A stretch of DNA of 64,000 nucleotides from Modestobacter sp. DSM 44400 (GCF_900107175.1 NZ_FNOZ01000001.1:248001-312000), one strand, 5' to 3'; positions 18,638 through 27,873 are shown, counted from the stretch's first letter. Notes: generated by a model from the letters alone, not told the origin. Program-made: numbers and translations.

Positions 18638-19240
18638 CTAGGCGTCCGCCCAGCGCACCGCCCGCCCCTGGACCACCCGCTGGTTCACCTCGTCGACGAT
18701 CAGCTCGACCAGCGCCCGTACCGGCCCGGTCGCTGCCAGGAGCGACTTCGGGGGCAGGGTGCGTCCTGTCGGCAGCAGTCGCAGGATGCCGGCGAGCGCG
18801 GTGAGCGCGGCATCGGCTGCTGTCCACTCCTGGCCCGGTGTGAACGCCATGGCCCGCTCGCCCTGCGCCGTCCGCTCCGCCCGGTGGTCGACGTAGCGCC
18901 ACGCGATGAATCGTCGCCTCCGGGTTCACGAGCCGCGCCGGAGGTGCTCGGCCGCCAGGTCGTGCTGGTCCACCGGTCCGCGGCCGAGCAGCTCGCTCAG
19001 TGACGGGGCGCCACCAGCGAGGAGCTGGTCGGCGGGCGCGAAGCCGCTGGGCCCGACATCGAATTCCACCGCATCGGCGGTCTCGGTGACCCGGCCGCCC
19101 AGCGTGAGGTCGACCAGGAGGGCCCCCCGCACGGCCAGCGCCGTGACGAGGTCGTCGGTCAACCGCCCCTTGTCCAGGGCGAGGCAGGCCAGCCGCATCG
19201 AGACGGAGTCGTCCCAGTCGATCTCCACGCCCGGGATCAT
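18638..19240 (-). pseudogene. GPP34/GOLPH3-like protein gene interrupted by one in-frame TGA
   Basis: The minus-strand frame from ATG at 19240 reads through RLACLALDKGRLTDDLVTAL and LLVDLTLGGRVTETADAVEF, resembling bacterial GPP34 (Golgi phosphoprotein 3-like) proteins. It reaches TGA at 18926-18928 directly after EHLRRGS. The same frame then continues as TRRRRFIAWRYVDHRAERTA and on to the normal-looking end at 18638. A single TGG-to-TGA change would explain this. A sequencing error or read-through cannot be excluded. Confidence 0.65.
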
Positions 19241-19284
19241 GCTGCTCGATCAGCAACGGCACCGTGTGGCCGTCCGGCGTCAGC

Positions 19285-19476
19285 TCACGCGCGGTCCCGG
19301 GAGTCGCGAGTGAAGACCCCCCTGAGGCACCAGGCCACGAGACCGGCGGGGACCAGCCGGACGACGGGTCGTACGGGATCGAAGGGAGGCGACAGGAACT
19401 CGCTCACGACCACGCAGATTGTCAGCCAGGCGAGCACCCCAGTGCGGATGCGACGACGCCGCCTGCGCTCGTCCAC
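19285..19476 (-). CDS. Small membrane protein coupled to pcrA
   Basis: A 63-residue protein: a very basic head (MDERRRRRRIRTG), a hydrophobic segment (VLAWLTICVVVSEFLSPP), and a second (VVRLVPAGLVAWCL). Its GTG shares one base with the pcrA TAG stop, so it would be translated by termination-reinitiation. I recognise no family. The overlap and clean membrane pattern argue that it is real. Confidence 0.62.
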   Translation of the reverse strand: MDERRRRRRIRTGVLAWLTICVVVSEFLSPPFDPVRPVVRLVPAGLVAWCLRGVFTRDSRDRA

Positions 19477-21773
19477 TAGAGCTTGACGAGCGGGGCGTAC
19501 CGCAGCACCAGCCGCTTGGTGCCCCCGGACCCGAAGTCGACCGTCGCCTGCGCCTTGTCGCCAGCGCCGGTCACCTCCACCACGGTGCCCATGCCGAACG
19601 CGTCGTGGCTGACCCGGTCGCCCACGTCGACGTTGATCACCGCACGGTTTCCCGCCCCGCCGCGCAGGCCGCCGGTGGACAGCCCGGTCGCCGCCACCCG
19701 CGACTGCGCCGAGGCGTACCCGGTCGAGGCCACCGGGGCGGGGTCCATCCGCGCCCAGCGCACCGTGTCGCCCGGCAGCTCGTCGAGGAACCGGGACGGC
19801 GGGTTGTAGGCCGGCTGGCCCCAGCTGGTGCGCACCGTCGCCCGGGACAGGAACAGCCGTTGCTGGGCGCGGGTGATCCCGACGTAGGCCAGCCGGCGCT
19901 CCTCCTCCAGCTCGCGCGGGTCGCCGAGGGCCCGCAGGTGCGGGAAGACGCCGTCCTCCAGGCCGGTCAGGAAGACCACCGGGAACTCCAGGCCCTTGGC
20001 CGTGTGCAGGGTCATCAGCGTGACCACGCCGGCGTCGTCGCCGGTCACCGGGATCTGGTCGGCGTCGGCCACGAGTGACACCTGCTCCAGGAAGTCGGTG
20101 ACCGTCCCGCCGGGGTTGGCCGCCTCGAACTCCGCGGCCACCGAGATGAGCTCGTTGAGGTTGTCGACCCTGCCCTCATCCTGCGGGTCGGTGCTCACCT
20201 CCAGCTCGGTGAGGTATCCGGTCCGGTCCAGGATGCTCTCCAGCAGCGCCGCCGGGCCGGAACCCGTCTCGACCAGCTGCTCGAACTCCTCCAGCAGCGC
20301 GACGAACTCCTGGATCGCCTTGAGCGACCGGGTGGCCAACCCCGGCGCCTCCGGTGCGCGGCGCAACGCGGAGGCGAAGGCGATCCGCTCCCGGTCGGCC
20401 AGCTGCTCGATGCAGGCCTCGGCCCGCTCGCCGATGCCGCGCTTGGGGCTGTTGAGCACCCGCCGCAGGCTCACCACATCGGCGGGGTTGGCGACCACCT
20501 TCAGGTAGGCCAGCGCATCGCGCACCTCGCGTCGCTCGTAGAAGCGGACGCCGCCGACCACCTTGTAGGGCATCCCGACCCGGATGAAGACCTCTTCGAA
20601 GACCCGGGATGCGTTGTTGGTGCGGTAGAAGACCGCGATGTCTTTCGGCTGGGCCTTGCCCTCGTCGGTGAGCGCGTCGATCTGCTCGGCGACCCAGGCC
20701 GCCTCGTCGTGCTCGTTCTCGGCGACGTAGCCCTCGATCAGCTCCCCGTCACCGGCCTCCGACCACAGGTTCTTCGGCCGGCGCGAGGTGTTGCGGGAGA
20801 TCACCTGGTTGGCCGCGCGCAGGATGCGCTGCGTGGAGCGGTAGTTCTGCTCCAGCACGATCGTGGTCGCCTCGGGGTAGTCGCGCTCGAACTCGTCGAT
20901 GTTGCGGATCGTCGCGCCGCGGAAGGCGTAGATCGACTGGTCGGCGTCACCGACCACGCAGAGCTCGGCCGGCGGGACCGGCCCGCCGACCGGGCCGGTC
21001 AGCTCGCGGACCAGCACGTACTGGGCGTGGTTGGTGTCCTGGTACTCGTCGACCAGCACGTGGCGGAACCGGCGGCGGTAGTGCTCGGCGACGTCCGGGA
21101 ATGCCTGGAGCAGGTGCACCGTGGTCATGATCAGGTCGTCGAAGTCCATCGCGTGCGCCTCGCGCAGCCGCCGCTGGTACAGCCGGTAGGCCTCCGCGAG
21201 CACCTTCTCCGGCGGCGTCGTCGGGACGAAGGACTCCTCGTCGACCAGCTCGTTCTTCAGGTTCGACACCTGGTTGGCCAGGCTCCGGCCGGGATACCGC
21301 TTGCTGTCCAGGTCCAGGTCGCGGGCGACCATCGTCATCAGCCGGACGGAGTCGCCCTGGTCGTAGATGGTGAACGAGCTCTTCATGCCCAGTTTGCCGG
21401 CCTCGGCGCGCAGGATGCGCACGCACATCGAGTGGAAGGTCGACACCCACATCGCCCGGGCGCGCGGGCCGATGAGGTTGGCGACGCGCTCCTTCATCTC
21501 CCCGGCGGCCTTGTTGGTGAAGGTGATTGCCAGGACCTCGCCGGGCTGGGTGTGCCGGGCGCCGAGCAGGTAGGCGATCCGGTGGGTCAGCACCCGGGTC
21601 TTGCCCGACCCCGCGCCGGCCACGATGAGCAGCGGCCCCCCCTCGTGGACAACGGCTGCGCGCTGCGGGCCGTTGAGGCTGGCGAGCATCCGGTCGAGCT
21701 CGCGACCGGCCTGACCGGCCGTCGAGCGAGGGAGCGCGGCCGTGCCGGGGAGTGCTTGCTGCGGGCTGCTCAT
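19476..21773 (-). CDS. pcrA: ATP-dependent DNA helicase UvrD/PcrA
   Basis: A 765-residue superfamily 1A 3'-5' helicase for nucleotide-excision and replication-linked repair. Walker A is AGAGSGKT at residues 52-59 and Walker B is VDEYQDTNHAQY. Other helicase motifs follow (GDADQSIYAFRGA, LEQNYRST, LMTLHTAKGLEFPVVFL, and VGITRAQQRLFL). A C-terminal Tudor-like domain (VDVGDRVSHDAFGMGTVVEV) of the kind that contacts RNA polymerase is present. The 63-codon membrane-protein gene overlaps its stop. It is divergent from the chorismate mutase leader. Confidence 0.97.
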   Translation of the reverse strand: MSSPQQALPGTAALPRSTAGQAGRELDRMLASLNGPQRAAVVHEGGPLLIVAGAGSGKTRVLTHRIAYLLGARHTQPGEVLAITFTNKAAGEMKERVANLIGPRARAMWVSTFHSMCVRILRAEAGKLGMKSSFTIYDQGDSVRLMTMVARDLDLDSKRYPGRSLANQVSNLKNELVDEESFVPTTPPEKVLAEAYRLYQRRLREAHAMDFDDLIMTTVHLLQAFPDVAEHYRRRFRHVLVDEYQDTNHAQYVLVRELTGPVGGPVPPAELCVVGDADQSIYAFRGATIRNIDEFERDYPEATTIVLEQNYRSTQRILRAANQVISRNTSRRPKNLWSEAGDGELIEGYVAENEHDEAAWVAEQIDALTDEGKAQPKDIAVFYRTNNASRVFEEVFIRVGMPYKVVGGVRFYERREVRDALAYLKVVANPADVVSLRRVLNSPKRGIGERAEACIEQLADRERIAFASALRRAPEAPGLATRSLKAIQEFVALLEEFEQLVETGSGPAALLESILDRTGYLTELEVSTDPQDEGRVDNLNELISVAAEFEAANPGGTVTDFLEQVSLVADADQIPVTGDDAGVVTLMTLHTAKGLEFPVVFLTGLEDGVFPHLRALGDPRELEEERRLAYVGITRAQQRLFLSRATVRTSWGQPAYNPPSRFLDELPGDTVRWARMDPAPVASTGYASAQSRVAATGLSTGGLRGGAGNRAVINVDVGDRVSHDAFGMGTVVEVTGAGDKAQATVDFGSGGTKRLVLRYAPLVKL

Positions 21774-21853
21774 GACCCCGCCACTCTAAGCCGGGGCACC
21801 GACGGTCCCGCCGCTGCCGCAGGGCGCACTGGCCACTCCGCACCGACCTGTGG

Positions 21854-21859
21854 CACACT
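21854..21859 (+). promoter_or_regulatory. Candidate -10 for a leaderless leader peptide
   Basis: The hexamer CACACT ends seven bases before the GTG of the leader peptide, the spacing expected if transcription starts at that GTG. No clear -35 or Shine-Dalgarno site is seen. Confidence 0.4.
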
Positions 21860-21866
21860 CGGCCAC

Positions 21867-21929
21867 GTGCTTCGCCACCGCGAGTTTTACTACGGCCTCC
21901 GGGTTCCGGTGTCCGTCTCCGCTGGCTGA
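21867..21929 (+). CDS. Leader peptide with FYY run, upstream of chorismate mutase
   Basis: A 20-codon ORF, MLRHREFYYGLRVPVSVSAG, starts with GTG at 21867 and ends with TGA at 21927-21929. Phe-Tyr-Tyr at residues 7-9 are end-products of the chorismate branch that the downstream gene feeds. It is followed within 16 bases by an intrinsic terminator, and then by the chorismate mutase start at 22019. No Shine-Dalgarno sequence precedes it. The layout is that of a classical transcription attenuator. Confidence 0.75.
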   Translation: MLRHREFYYGLRVPVSVSAG

Positions 21930-21945
21930 ACAGCCACCGCACACG

Positions 21946-21978
21946 ACGCCCCGGGCCCACGGCCCCGGGGCGTTTTCC
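21946..21978 (+). terminator. Intrinsic terminator of the chorismate mutase attenuator
   Basis: ACGCCCCGGG (21946-21955) pairs perfectly with CCCGGGGCGT (21964-21973) and is followed by TTTTCC. This is one of the few hairpins in the window with a U-tract. It lies between the leader peptide and the structural gene. Confidence 0.82.
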
Positions 21979-22018
21979 GTCTCCTGGGGTCCAACGCCCT
22001 CCACCCCTGGAGGACCCC

Positions 22019-22315
22019 ATGAGCACCCGGACGATGGGCACCCCCACCGCCAGCACCGACTCCACCGCCGATCCGGCGGAGCGGATCGGCGAGCTGCGCG
22101 GCGAGATCGACGCCTGCGACGCCGCGATCATCGAGCTCGTCCAGCGCCGGCTGGCCATCTCCCAGGAGATCGGCGTGCTGCGCACGACCACCGGCGGCAC
22201 CCGTCTCTCACTGTCCCGTGAGCAGCAGGTGCTGTTCCGGTTCCGCAACGCGCTCGGCCCGGACGGCGCCTCGCTCGGCATGATGCTGCTCCGCCAGGGC
22301 CGCGGCCGGCTCTGA
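22019..22315 (+). CDS. Chorismate mutase, AroQ class
   Basis: A 98-residue all-helical enzyme converting chorismate to prephenate, the entry to Phe and Tyr synthesis. The sequence RIGELRGEIDACDAAIIELV with QRRLAISQEIG forms the first helices. The C-terminal GPDGASLGMMLLRQGRGRL closely resembles the ending of the M. tuberculosis cytoplasmic mutase Rv0948c, which also lies beside uvrD1. The ATG follows GGAGG. That site can pair with CCTCC about six bases upstream, so translation may also be masked. Controlled by the leader described at 21867-21978, by inference. Confidence 0.92.
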   Translation: MSTRTMGTPTASTDSTADPAERIGELRGEIDACDAAIIELVQRRLAISQEIGVLRTTTGGTRLSLSREQQVLFRFRNALGPDGASLGMMLLRQGRGRL

Positions 22316-22364
22316 CCCCTGCTCCCGGCCGAAGACTGTCGGTGGCCGGGGTGAGGATCGACAC

Positions 22365-22973
22365 GTGGACTCCTCCCCCGCTGCGGTGACCCGGCGGCTG
22401 TGGCCGCTGCTGGTGTCGGTGCACGAGGCCTTGCGGGCCGGGGTGGCGGTCAGCGCGGCGGTGCACGCCGCCCACGGCTGGAACCCCACCGCGGACCGGC
22501 ACCTGGACCACCAGCTCGTCCGTCGGGAGGCGATGGAGCGGCTGCGCCCCTGGGGCGCCGACCTGGACGATGCCGGCTCCGACCCGCTGCTGGAGCAGCA
22601 GCTCCGGCCCACCGACGTCGACACCGACAATCTCGGACTGCCGATGAGCGGGCTCATCCTGCGCACCTCGCGCGACGTCGTCCGCATCTGGCACTCGGAC
22701 GACGGCGAACTGCCCTCGGCCGACACCCACGGCCTGCGCGACTTCTACCGGCAGGAGCCGAGCGCGCAAACCCAATTGGCCTTCGGCGACGTGCCGGGCC
22801 GGGCACGCCCTGCGCGGTGCCACGTCGCCCTGCTATGGGCCGACAGCCGCGCCGCCCTCACCCGCCTGGAGCTCGTCCGCCCCTACGGCCACGTCGGCCG
22901 GCGCGTCCAGGTCGACTGGCGCATCGACCTCCACGGTCGGTTGCCCGCAGCCGACCCGACACCGGCGACCTAG
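22365..22973 (+). CDS. Hypothetical protein
   Basis: A 202-residue soluble protein without signal peptide, membrane segment or a motif I recognise. The middle (GLPMSGLILRTSRDVVRIWH) and the C-terminal part (ARCHVALLWADSRAALTRLE) look like alternating beta strands. GTG at 22365 has GAGGATC upstream. It lies 49 bases after chorismate mutase and ten bases before the PIG-L gene on the same strand, so the three may share transcription. Confidence 0.7.
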   Translation: MDSSPAAVTRRLWPLLVSVHEALRAGVAVSAAVHAAHGWNPTADRHLDHQLVRREAMERLRPWGADLDDAGSDPLLEQQLRPTDVDTDNLGLPMSGLILRTSRDVVRIWHSDDGELPSADTHGLRDFYRQEPSAQTQLAFGDVPGRARPARCHVALLWADSRAALTRLELVRPYGHVGRRVQVDWRIDLHGRLPAADPTPAT

Positions 22974-22983
22974 GCTCGCGCGA

Positions 22984-23724
22984 GTGACCCCGCCGCTCAC
23001 CGCCGATCCCGCCGCACACGTCGAGCGGGCCCTGTGCGTCCTGGCCCACCCTGACGACGTCGACTTCGGCAGTGCCGGGACGGTGGCCCTCTGGACGGCG
23101 GCCGGCACCGAGGTCACCTACTGCGTTGTCACCGACGGGGACGCCGGCGGGTTCGACGACACCCCCCGCGAGCAGATGGGGCCGCTGCGGCAGGCCGAGC
23201 AGCGGGCCGCCGCAGCCACCGTGGGCGTCACCGACGTCCGGTTCCTCGGCTACCCGGACGGACGGCTGGAGCTCAGCCTTGACCTGCGCCGCGACATCAG
23301 CCGGATGATCCGGCAGGTGCGCCCGCAGCGGGTGCTGACCAGCTCGCCCGAACGGGTCTGGGACCGCATCGGCGCCAGCCACCCCGACCACATGGCCGTC
23401 GGGGAGTCGACCCTGCGTGCGGTCTACCCCGACGCCCGCAATCCCTTCGCGTTCCCCGAGCTGCTGATCGACGAGGGACTCGAGGCGTGGACGGTGCCGG
23501 AGGTCTGGCTGGGCGCCAGCCCCCGAGCCGACCACGCGGTCGACGTCACCGACGTGGTGGACCGCAAGTTCGCCGCCCTGAACTCCCACATCACCCAGGT
23601 GAGCCACCAGCCCGCTGGGCGGCTGGAGGAATTCGTCGGCGGCTGGATGCGGCAGACCGCCCGCGCCCACGGGCTGCCGGACGGCCGCATGGCCGAGGCG
23701 TTCCACGTCGTGCACACCGCCTGA
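22984..23724 (+). CDS. PIG-L family deacetylase
   Basis: A 246-residue zinc-dependent N-acetylglucosaminyl deacetylase-like protein. The zinc site is AHPDDVDFG with His22 and Asp25, plus SHPDHMAVGE further on. The family includes MshB and Mca of mycothiol metabolism and antibiotic-tailoring deacetylases. Its substrate cannot be inferred from this neighbourhood. The GTG start overlaps nothing and lies ten bases after the preceding gene. Confidence 0.88.
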   Translation: MTPPLTADPAAHVERALCVLAHPDDVDFGSAGTVALWTAAGTEVTYCVVTDGDAGGFDDTPREQMGPLRQAEQRAAAATVGVTDVRFLGYPDGRLELSLDLRRDISRMIRQVRPQRVLTSSPERVWDRIGASHPDHMAVGESTLRAVYPDARNPFAFPELLIDEGLEAWTVPEVWLGASPRADHAVDVTDVVDRKFAALNSHITQVSHQPAGRLEEFVGGWMRQTARAHGLPDGRMAEAFHVVHTA

Positions 23725-23734
23725 CAGCGGCTGG

Positions 23735-24423
23735 TCACAACAGCCGGTTGGTGGCCACCCACCGGGTGAGCTCGTTGCGGTTGGACAGCTGCAGCTTTCG
23801 CAGCACGTTGGAGGCATGTGACTCCACCGTCTTCACCGACATGAACAGCCGCCCGCCGATCTCCCGGAGGTGTACCCGCGGGCCAGTAACTGCATGACCT
23901 CGCGCTCGCGCCCCGAGAGCAGGTCCAGGCCCGGGTCCGTCGCGTCGTCCGCGGCGGCGGGCACCGGAGCGACGGGACCGCCGGCGGCGGCGGCGAAGGC
24001 GTCGAGCACGAAGCCGGCCAGCCGGGGGCTGAAGACGACGTCGCCCTCGGCCACCCGCTGGACCGCGGCCCGCAGGTCGGGACCGGAGATCGTCCTGGTG
24101 ACGTAGCCGCGGGCGCCGGCGCGGATGACGCCCTCGGCGGCGTCGGAGACCGACAGTGCGAGCAACCGGGTCGCCGGCAGTTCGGCCCGCAGCGTCTCGA
24201 GCACCGCGCGGCCACCGCCGCCGGGCAGGTGCACGTCGAGCAGGACAACGTCCGGCGCGGTGGCCCGGATGCCGGTGACGGCGGTCGGGACGTCGGCGGC
24301 CTTGCCGACCACGGCCACGTCCGTGCCGAGCTCGGCCCGCACCCCGGCCCGGACCATGGCGTGGTCGTCGACCAGGAAGACCCGCGTCGCGGACGACGCC
24401 GGGTCGACCGGACCGGTGCTCAC
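23735..24423 (-). pseudogene. NarL/LuxR-family response regulator with a frameshift in its HTH
   Basis: The GTG at 24421-24423 opens a good receiver domain (VFLVDDHAMVRAGVRAEL, VVLLDVHLPGGGGRAVLETL with the phospho-acceptor Asp) and the start of the LuxR HTH (LLSGREREVMQLLARGYT). The reading frame then goes wrong and ends at 23833. In another frame the rest of the HTH is intact: REIGGRLFMSVKTVESHASN, then LQLSNRNELTRWVATNRLL with TGA at 23735-23737. One missing base near 23880 accounts for it. The GTG overlaps the stop of a histidine-kinase remnant. Confidence 0.82.
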
Positions 24424-24640
24424 GCGGTCACCTCGACGCGCTCGCCGCGCGGCAGGCAGAGCTCCACCTCGGTGCCCTCCCCCGGCGCGGGACGCACCGA
24501 GGCAGTGCCGCCCGTCCGGGTCCAGCAGCCGACGCCACAGCGGGCGGTGGCCAGCGCGACGCCGACCAGGATGACCAGGGTCGCCGAGAAGCCGTTGCGG
24601 GCATTGGCGAGCTGACCGGTGGTCGCCGGCAGGGTTCTTC
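24420..24640 (-). pseudogene. Sensor histidine kinase remnant
   Basis: In one minus-strand frame, a membrane helix (NARNGFSATLVILVGVALAT) runs straight into the last strand of a histidine-kinase ATPase domain (GGTASVRPAPGEGTEVELCL) and ends PRGERVEVTA with TGA at 24420-24422. The H-box, dimerisation helices and N/G boxes are missing, so a large internal deletion occurred. Its TGA overlaps the GTG of the frameshifted regulator (GTGA). This shows that the pair was once a coupled two-component system. Confidence 0.72.
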
Positions 24641-24678
24641 CCCGGCAGCGGTTCGTCGCCCTGGACCGGCGACGACCG

Positions 24679-24717
24679 CGCCGAGTTCGAGATCCCCGTC
24701 CAGTCCGGAACTCGGCG
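24679..24717. terminator. Inverted repeat, possible terminator
   Basis: CGCCGAGTTC (24679-24688) and GAACTCGGCG (24708-24717) are perfect 10-base arms around a 19-base loop, in the spacer beside the kinase remnant. There is no U-tract. Confidence 0.4.
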
Positions 24718-24786
24718 ACGTGACGGTGTCCCGTGGCTGACCGCTACGCCCTGGGCCCCGACGGGACCGCTCGCCAGGACACCGAG

Positions 24787-25014
24787 ATGTCCCCCGATTC
24801 CCTCGCCCCGCAGCCGGGCACGGCCGGCCCGGCGAAGCGCTCATCGGACCTGGTGTCCCTGACCCTCGGGCTTCTGTTCAGCGTCCGGGCGGTGCCCGTC
24901 CTGGCCGGGGTACACCTCGGCAGGGTCTGGGACGGCGGCGTGGCGTGGCTCCTGCTGATCGGCGGCGGGGTGTCGCTGCTTCTCAGCGAGGTCCGCCGGG
25001 TCCGCCGGCGCTGA
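24787..25014 (+). CDS. Small two-helix membrane protein
   Basis: A 75-residue protein (93 from the GTG at 24733) with one or two hydrophobic segments: SDLVSLTLGLLFSVRAVPVL and VAWLLLIGGGVSLLLSEVRR, then a basic tail. From memory, small proteins of this type often sit beside PspC/histidine-kinase loci in this family, so it may be the survivor of the decaying two-component locus. ATG at 24787 has AGGA upstream. Function unknown. Confidence 0.55.
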   Translation: MSPDSLAPQPGTAGPAKRSSDLVSLTLGLLFSVRAVPVLAGVHLGRVWDGGVAWLLLIGGGVSLLLSEVRRVRRR

Positions 25015-25135
25015 TCCCCTCCCGAGATCCCCCGAGACCCCGAGGACATGACGCGGACCAGGTCCAGGCAGCTCGGCCGGCAGCGACCGCCCGGCCTCGG
25101 CGTCCTGACGGCCGGGACGACGTCTCAGGAACGGG

Positions 25136-26698
25136 TCACTCCCACTCGATGGTGCCCGGGGGCTTGCTGGTCACGTCCAGCACCACCCGGTTGACCTCGG
25201 GGACCTCGTTGGTGATCCGGGTCGAGATCCTCGCCAGCACGTCGTAGGGCAGCCGCGTCCAGTCCGCGGTCATCGCGTCCTCGCTGGACACCGGGCGCAG
25301 CACCACCGGGTGGCCGTAGGTGCGGCCGTCGCCCTGCACACCGACCGAGCGGACATCGGCGAGCAGCACCACCGGGCACTGCCAGATCTCGGTGTCCAGG
25401 TGGGCGGCGGACAGCTCGGCGCGGGCGATCGCATCGGCCTGGCGCAGGATGGCGAGCCGGTCGGCGGTGACCTCCCCCACGATCCGGATGCCCAGCCCCG
25501 GCCCCGGGAAGGGCTGCCGCTGCACCAGGGTGTCGGGCAGCCCCAGCTGGCGGCCCACCTCGCGGACCTCGTCCTTGAACAGCGTCCGCAGCGGCTCGAC
25601 CAGGGTGAAGGTCAGGTCCTCGGGCAGCCCGCCGACGTTGTGGTGGCTCTTGATGTTCGCCGTCCCGGAGCCGCCGCCGGACTCCACGACGTCGGGGTAG
25701 AGCGTGCCCTGCACCAGGAAGTCGACGGTCTCACCGTGCTCCTTGGCGTCGGCGACGACATCGAGGGCTGCCTGCTCGAACACCCGGATGAACTCCCGGC
25801 CGATGATCTTCCGCTTCTGCTCGGGGTCGCTCACCCCGGCCAGCGCACCCAGGAACTGCTCGCCGGCGTCGACGACGCGCAGGTCGGCCCCGGTGACGGC
25901 GACGAAGTCCCGCTCGATCTGCTCGGTCTCGCCCTCGCGCATGAGGCCATGGTCGACGTAGACGCAGGTCAGTTTGTCCCCGATCGCCCGCTGGACCAGG
26001 GCGGCCGCAACGGCGGAGTCGACGCCACCGGACAGCCCGCAGATCGCCTGCCGCTCGCCGATCTGCTCGCGGATCACGGCAACCTGTTCCTCGACGACGT
26101 TGGCCATCGTCCAGCTGCGCCCGAGGCCGGCGATCTCGAAGAGGAAGTGCTCGAGCACGGTCTGCCCATGCGCGGTGTGCCGGACCTCGGGGTGGAACTG
26201 CACCCCGGCGAGCCGGCGGTCGACGTCCTCGAAGGCGGCGACCGGCGCCCCGGTGCTGGTGGCGGTGACGGTGAACCCGGGTGGGGCGGCGCTCACCGCG
26301 TCGCCGTGGCTCATCCACACCGACTGTTCCGGCGGGAGACTGCCGAACAGCGACCCGGGGGTGGTCACCGTCAGCGGGGTGCCGCCGTACTCGCGGTCGC
26401 CGGTGCGGGCCACGGTGCCCCCGAGGCTGGCGGCCATCGCCTGGAACCCGTAGCAGATGCCGAAGGCGGGGACGCCGGCCTCGAACAGCGCCGGGTCGAC
26501 CTGCGGGGCGCCCGGCGCGTACACGCTGGACGGACCGCCGGACAGAATGATCGCCGCCGGCTTGCGGGCGAGCACGTCGGCGACGGGCAGGTCACCACGG
26601 ACGATCTCGGAGTACACGCCGGCCTCGCGGATCCGACGGGCGATCAGCTGGGCGTACTGGGCACCGAAGTCGACGACCAGGACGGTCGGGAAGTCCAC
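25136..26698 (-). CDS. guaA: GMP synthase (glutamine-hydrolysing)
   Basis: A 520-residue enzyme converting XMP to GMP. The class I glutamine amidotransferase domain carries Cys82 in [11 protein letters not shown] and the His in [11 protein letters not shown]. The ATP-pyrophosphatase P-loop is [13 protein letters not shown]. The C-terminal dimerisation domain ends KPPGTIEWE, as in other GuaA proteins. The gene begins one base after the guaB3 stop, so the two are probably cotranslated. Confidence 0.98.
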   Translation of the reverse strand: MDFPTVLVVDFGAQYAQLIARRIREAGVYSEIVRGDLPVADVLARKPAAIILSGGPSSVYAPGAPQVDPALFEAGVPAFGICYGFQAMAASLGGTVARTGDREYGGTPLTVTTPGSLFGSLPPEQSVWMSHGDAVSAAPPGFTVTATSTGAPVAAFEDVDRRLAGVQFHPEVRHTAHGQTVLEHFLFEIAGLGRSWTMANVVEEQVAVIREQIGERQAICGLSGGVDSAVAAALVQRAIGDKLTCVYVDHGLMREGETEQIERDFVAVTGADLRVVDAGEQFLGALAGVSDPEQKRKIIGREFIRVFEQAALDVVADAKEHGETVDFLVQGTLYPDVVESGGGSGTANIKSHHNVGGLPEDLTFTLVEPLRTLFKDEVREVGRQLGLPDTLVQRQPFPGPGLGIRIVGEVTADRLAILRQADAIARAELSAAHLDTEIWQCPVVLLADVRSVGVQGDGRTYGHPVVLRPVSSEDAMTADWTRLPYDVLARISTRITNEVPEVNRVVLDVTSKPPGTIEWE

Positions 26699-26699
26699 C

Positions 26700-27869
26700 T
26701 CAGCCCACCAGGTGACCGGGGCTGGGCGGGGTCTCCCCGCCGCCGCCGATGACCAGGTCGACCCGCTGGAACTCCTTGAGGTCCCGGTAGCCGGTCTTGG
26801 CCATGGTGCGGCGCAGCGCCCCGAAGAGGTTGGTGCGACCGTCGGCCTCCGTGGCCGGGCCGAGCAGCACCTCCTCGAGCGTGCCGCGCGGGACGGCCGG
26901 CGCCGAGGCGCCGCCGCGCGGCAGCCGCGGGTGCGCCGCGACCGAGTCCCACCACACGCCGCCGCCGGGGGCCTCCTGCGCGCTGCGCAGCGGCTCGCCG
27001 AGCTGGACGGCGTCGGCGCCGCAGGCCAGCGCGCGGGCGATGGCGCCGCTGGTCTCGATCCGGCCGTTGGCGATCACGTGCACGTACCGGCCACCGGTCT
27101 CGTCGAGGTAGTCGCGGCGGGCCGCGGCAGCGTCGGCGATCGCGCTGGCCAGCGGCACCCGGATGCCCATCACGGCGTCGCTGGTGGACCAGCTATCGGC
27201 GCCCACGCCGACGATGACGCCGGCCGCGCCGGTGCGCATCAGGTGCAGCGCCGTCTGATAGTCCGCGGCCCCGCCCACGATCACCGGGACGTCGAGGTCG
27301 GCGATGAACTCCTTGAGGTTCAGCGCCTCCCCGGTCGTGGTGACGTGCTCGGCGGAGACGATGGTGCCCTGGATGATCAGCAGGTCGACCCCGGCGGCCA
27401 GCACCGCCGGGGCGAGCTGCACCGTGTGCTGCGGGGAGATCCGCACCGCGGTGGTGACACCGGAGTCGACCAGCTCCTTGACCCGGGCGGTGACGAGGTC
27501 GGGCTTCACCGGCTCGGCGTAGACCTCCTGCAGCAGCGAGGTCGGCGGGCCGCCGTCGGGCCCGGCGGCCCCGCGCAGCTGGCGGTAGACATCGGTCGGG
27601 TCGTCGTAGCGGGTCCACAGACCCTCGGCGTTGAGCACACCCAGGCCGCCGGCAGCGCCGATGGCCACCGCGGTGGCCGGGCTCACCACCGCGTCGCTCG
27701 GGCTGCTGATCAGCGGGATCTCGAAGCGGAATGCGTCGATCTGCCAGGCGGTGGAGACGTCGTCGAGGTCCCGGGTCCGCCGGCTGGGCACCAGCGAGAC
27801 CTCGTCGAGGTCGTAGCCGCGGCGGGCGAACCGGTTGAGGCCGATCTCCACGTTGTCGCGTACGGGCAT
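26700..27869 (-). CDS. guaB3: GuaB3 family IMP dehydrogenase-related protein
   Basis: A 389-residue TIM-barrel protein of the IMPDH/GMPR superfamily that lacks the CBS pair. It begins [20 protein letters not shown] and has [14 protein letters not shown]. The usual catalytic cysteine loop of IMPDH (GSICTTR in the neighbouring gene) is not recognisable here. This group is conserved in Actinobacteria beside guaB; enzymatic data vary between species, so I do not assign an activity. ATG at 27867-27869 lies between an 18-codon ORF and guaA. Confidence 0.92.
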   Translation of the reverse strand: MPVRDNVEIGLNRFARRGYDLDEVSLVPSRRTRDLDDVSTAWQIDAFRFEIPLISSPSDAVVSPATAVAIGAAGGLGVLNAEGLWTRYDDPTDVYRQLRGAAGPDGGPPTSLLQEVYAEPVKPDLVTARVKELVDSGVTTAVRISPQHTVQLAPAVLAAGVDLLIIQGTIVSAEHVTTTGEALNLKEFIADLDVPVIVGGAADYQTALHLMRTGAAGVIVGVGADSWSTSDAVMGIRVPLASAIADAAAARRDYLDETGGRYVHVIANGRIETSGAIARALACGADAVQLGEPLRSAQEAPGGGVWWDSVAAHPRLPRGGASAPAVPRGTLEEVLLGPATEADGRTNLFGALRRTMAKTGYRDLKEFQRVDLVIGGGGETPPSPGHLVG

Positions 27870-27873
27870 CAGG

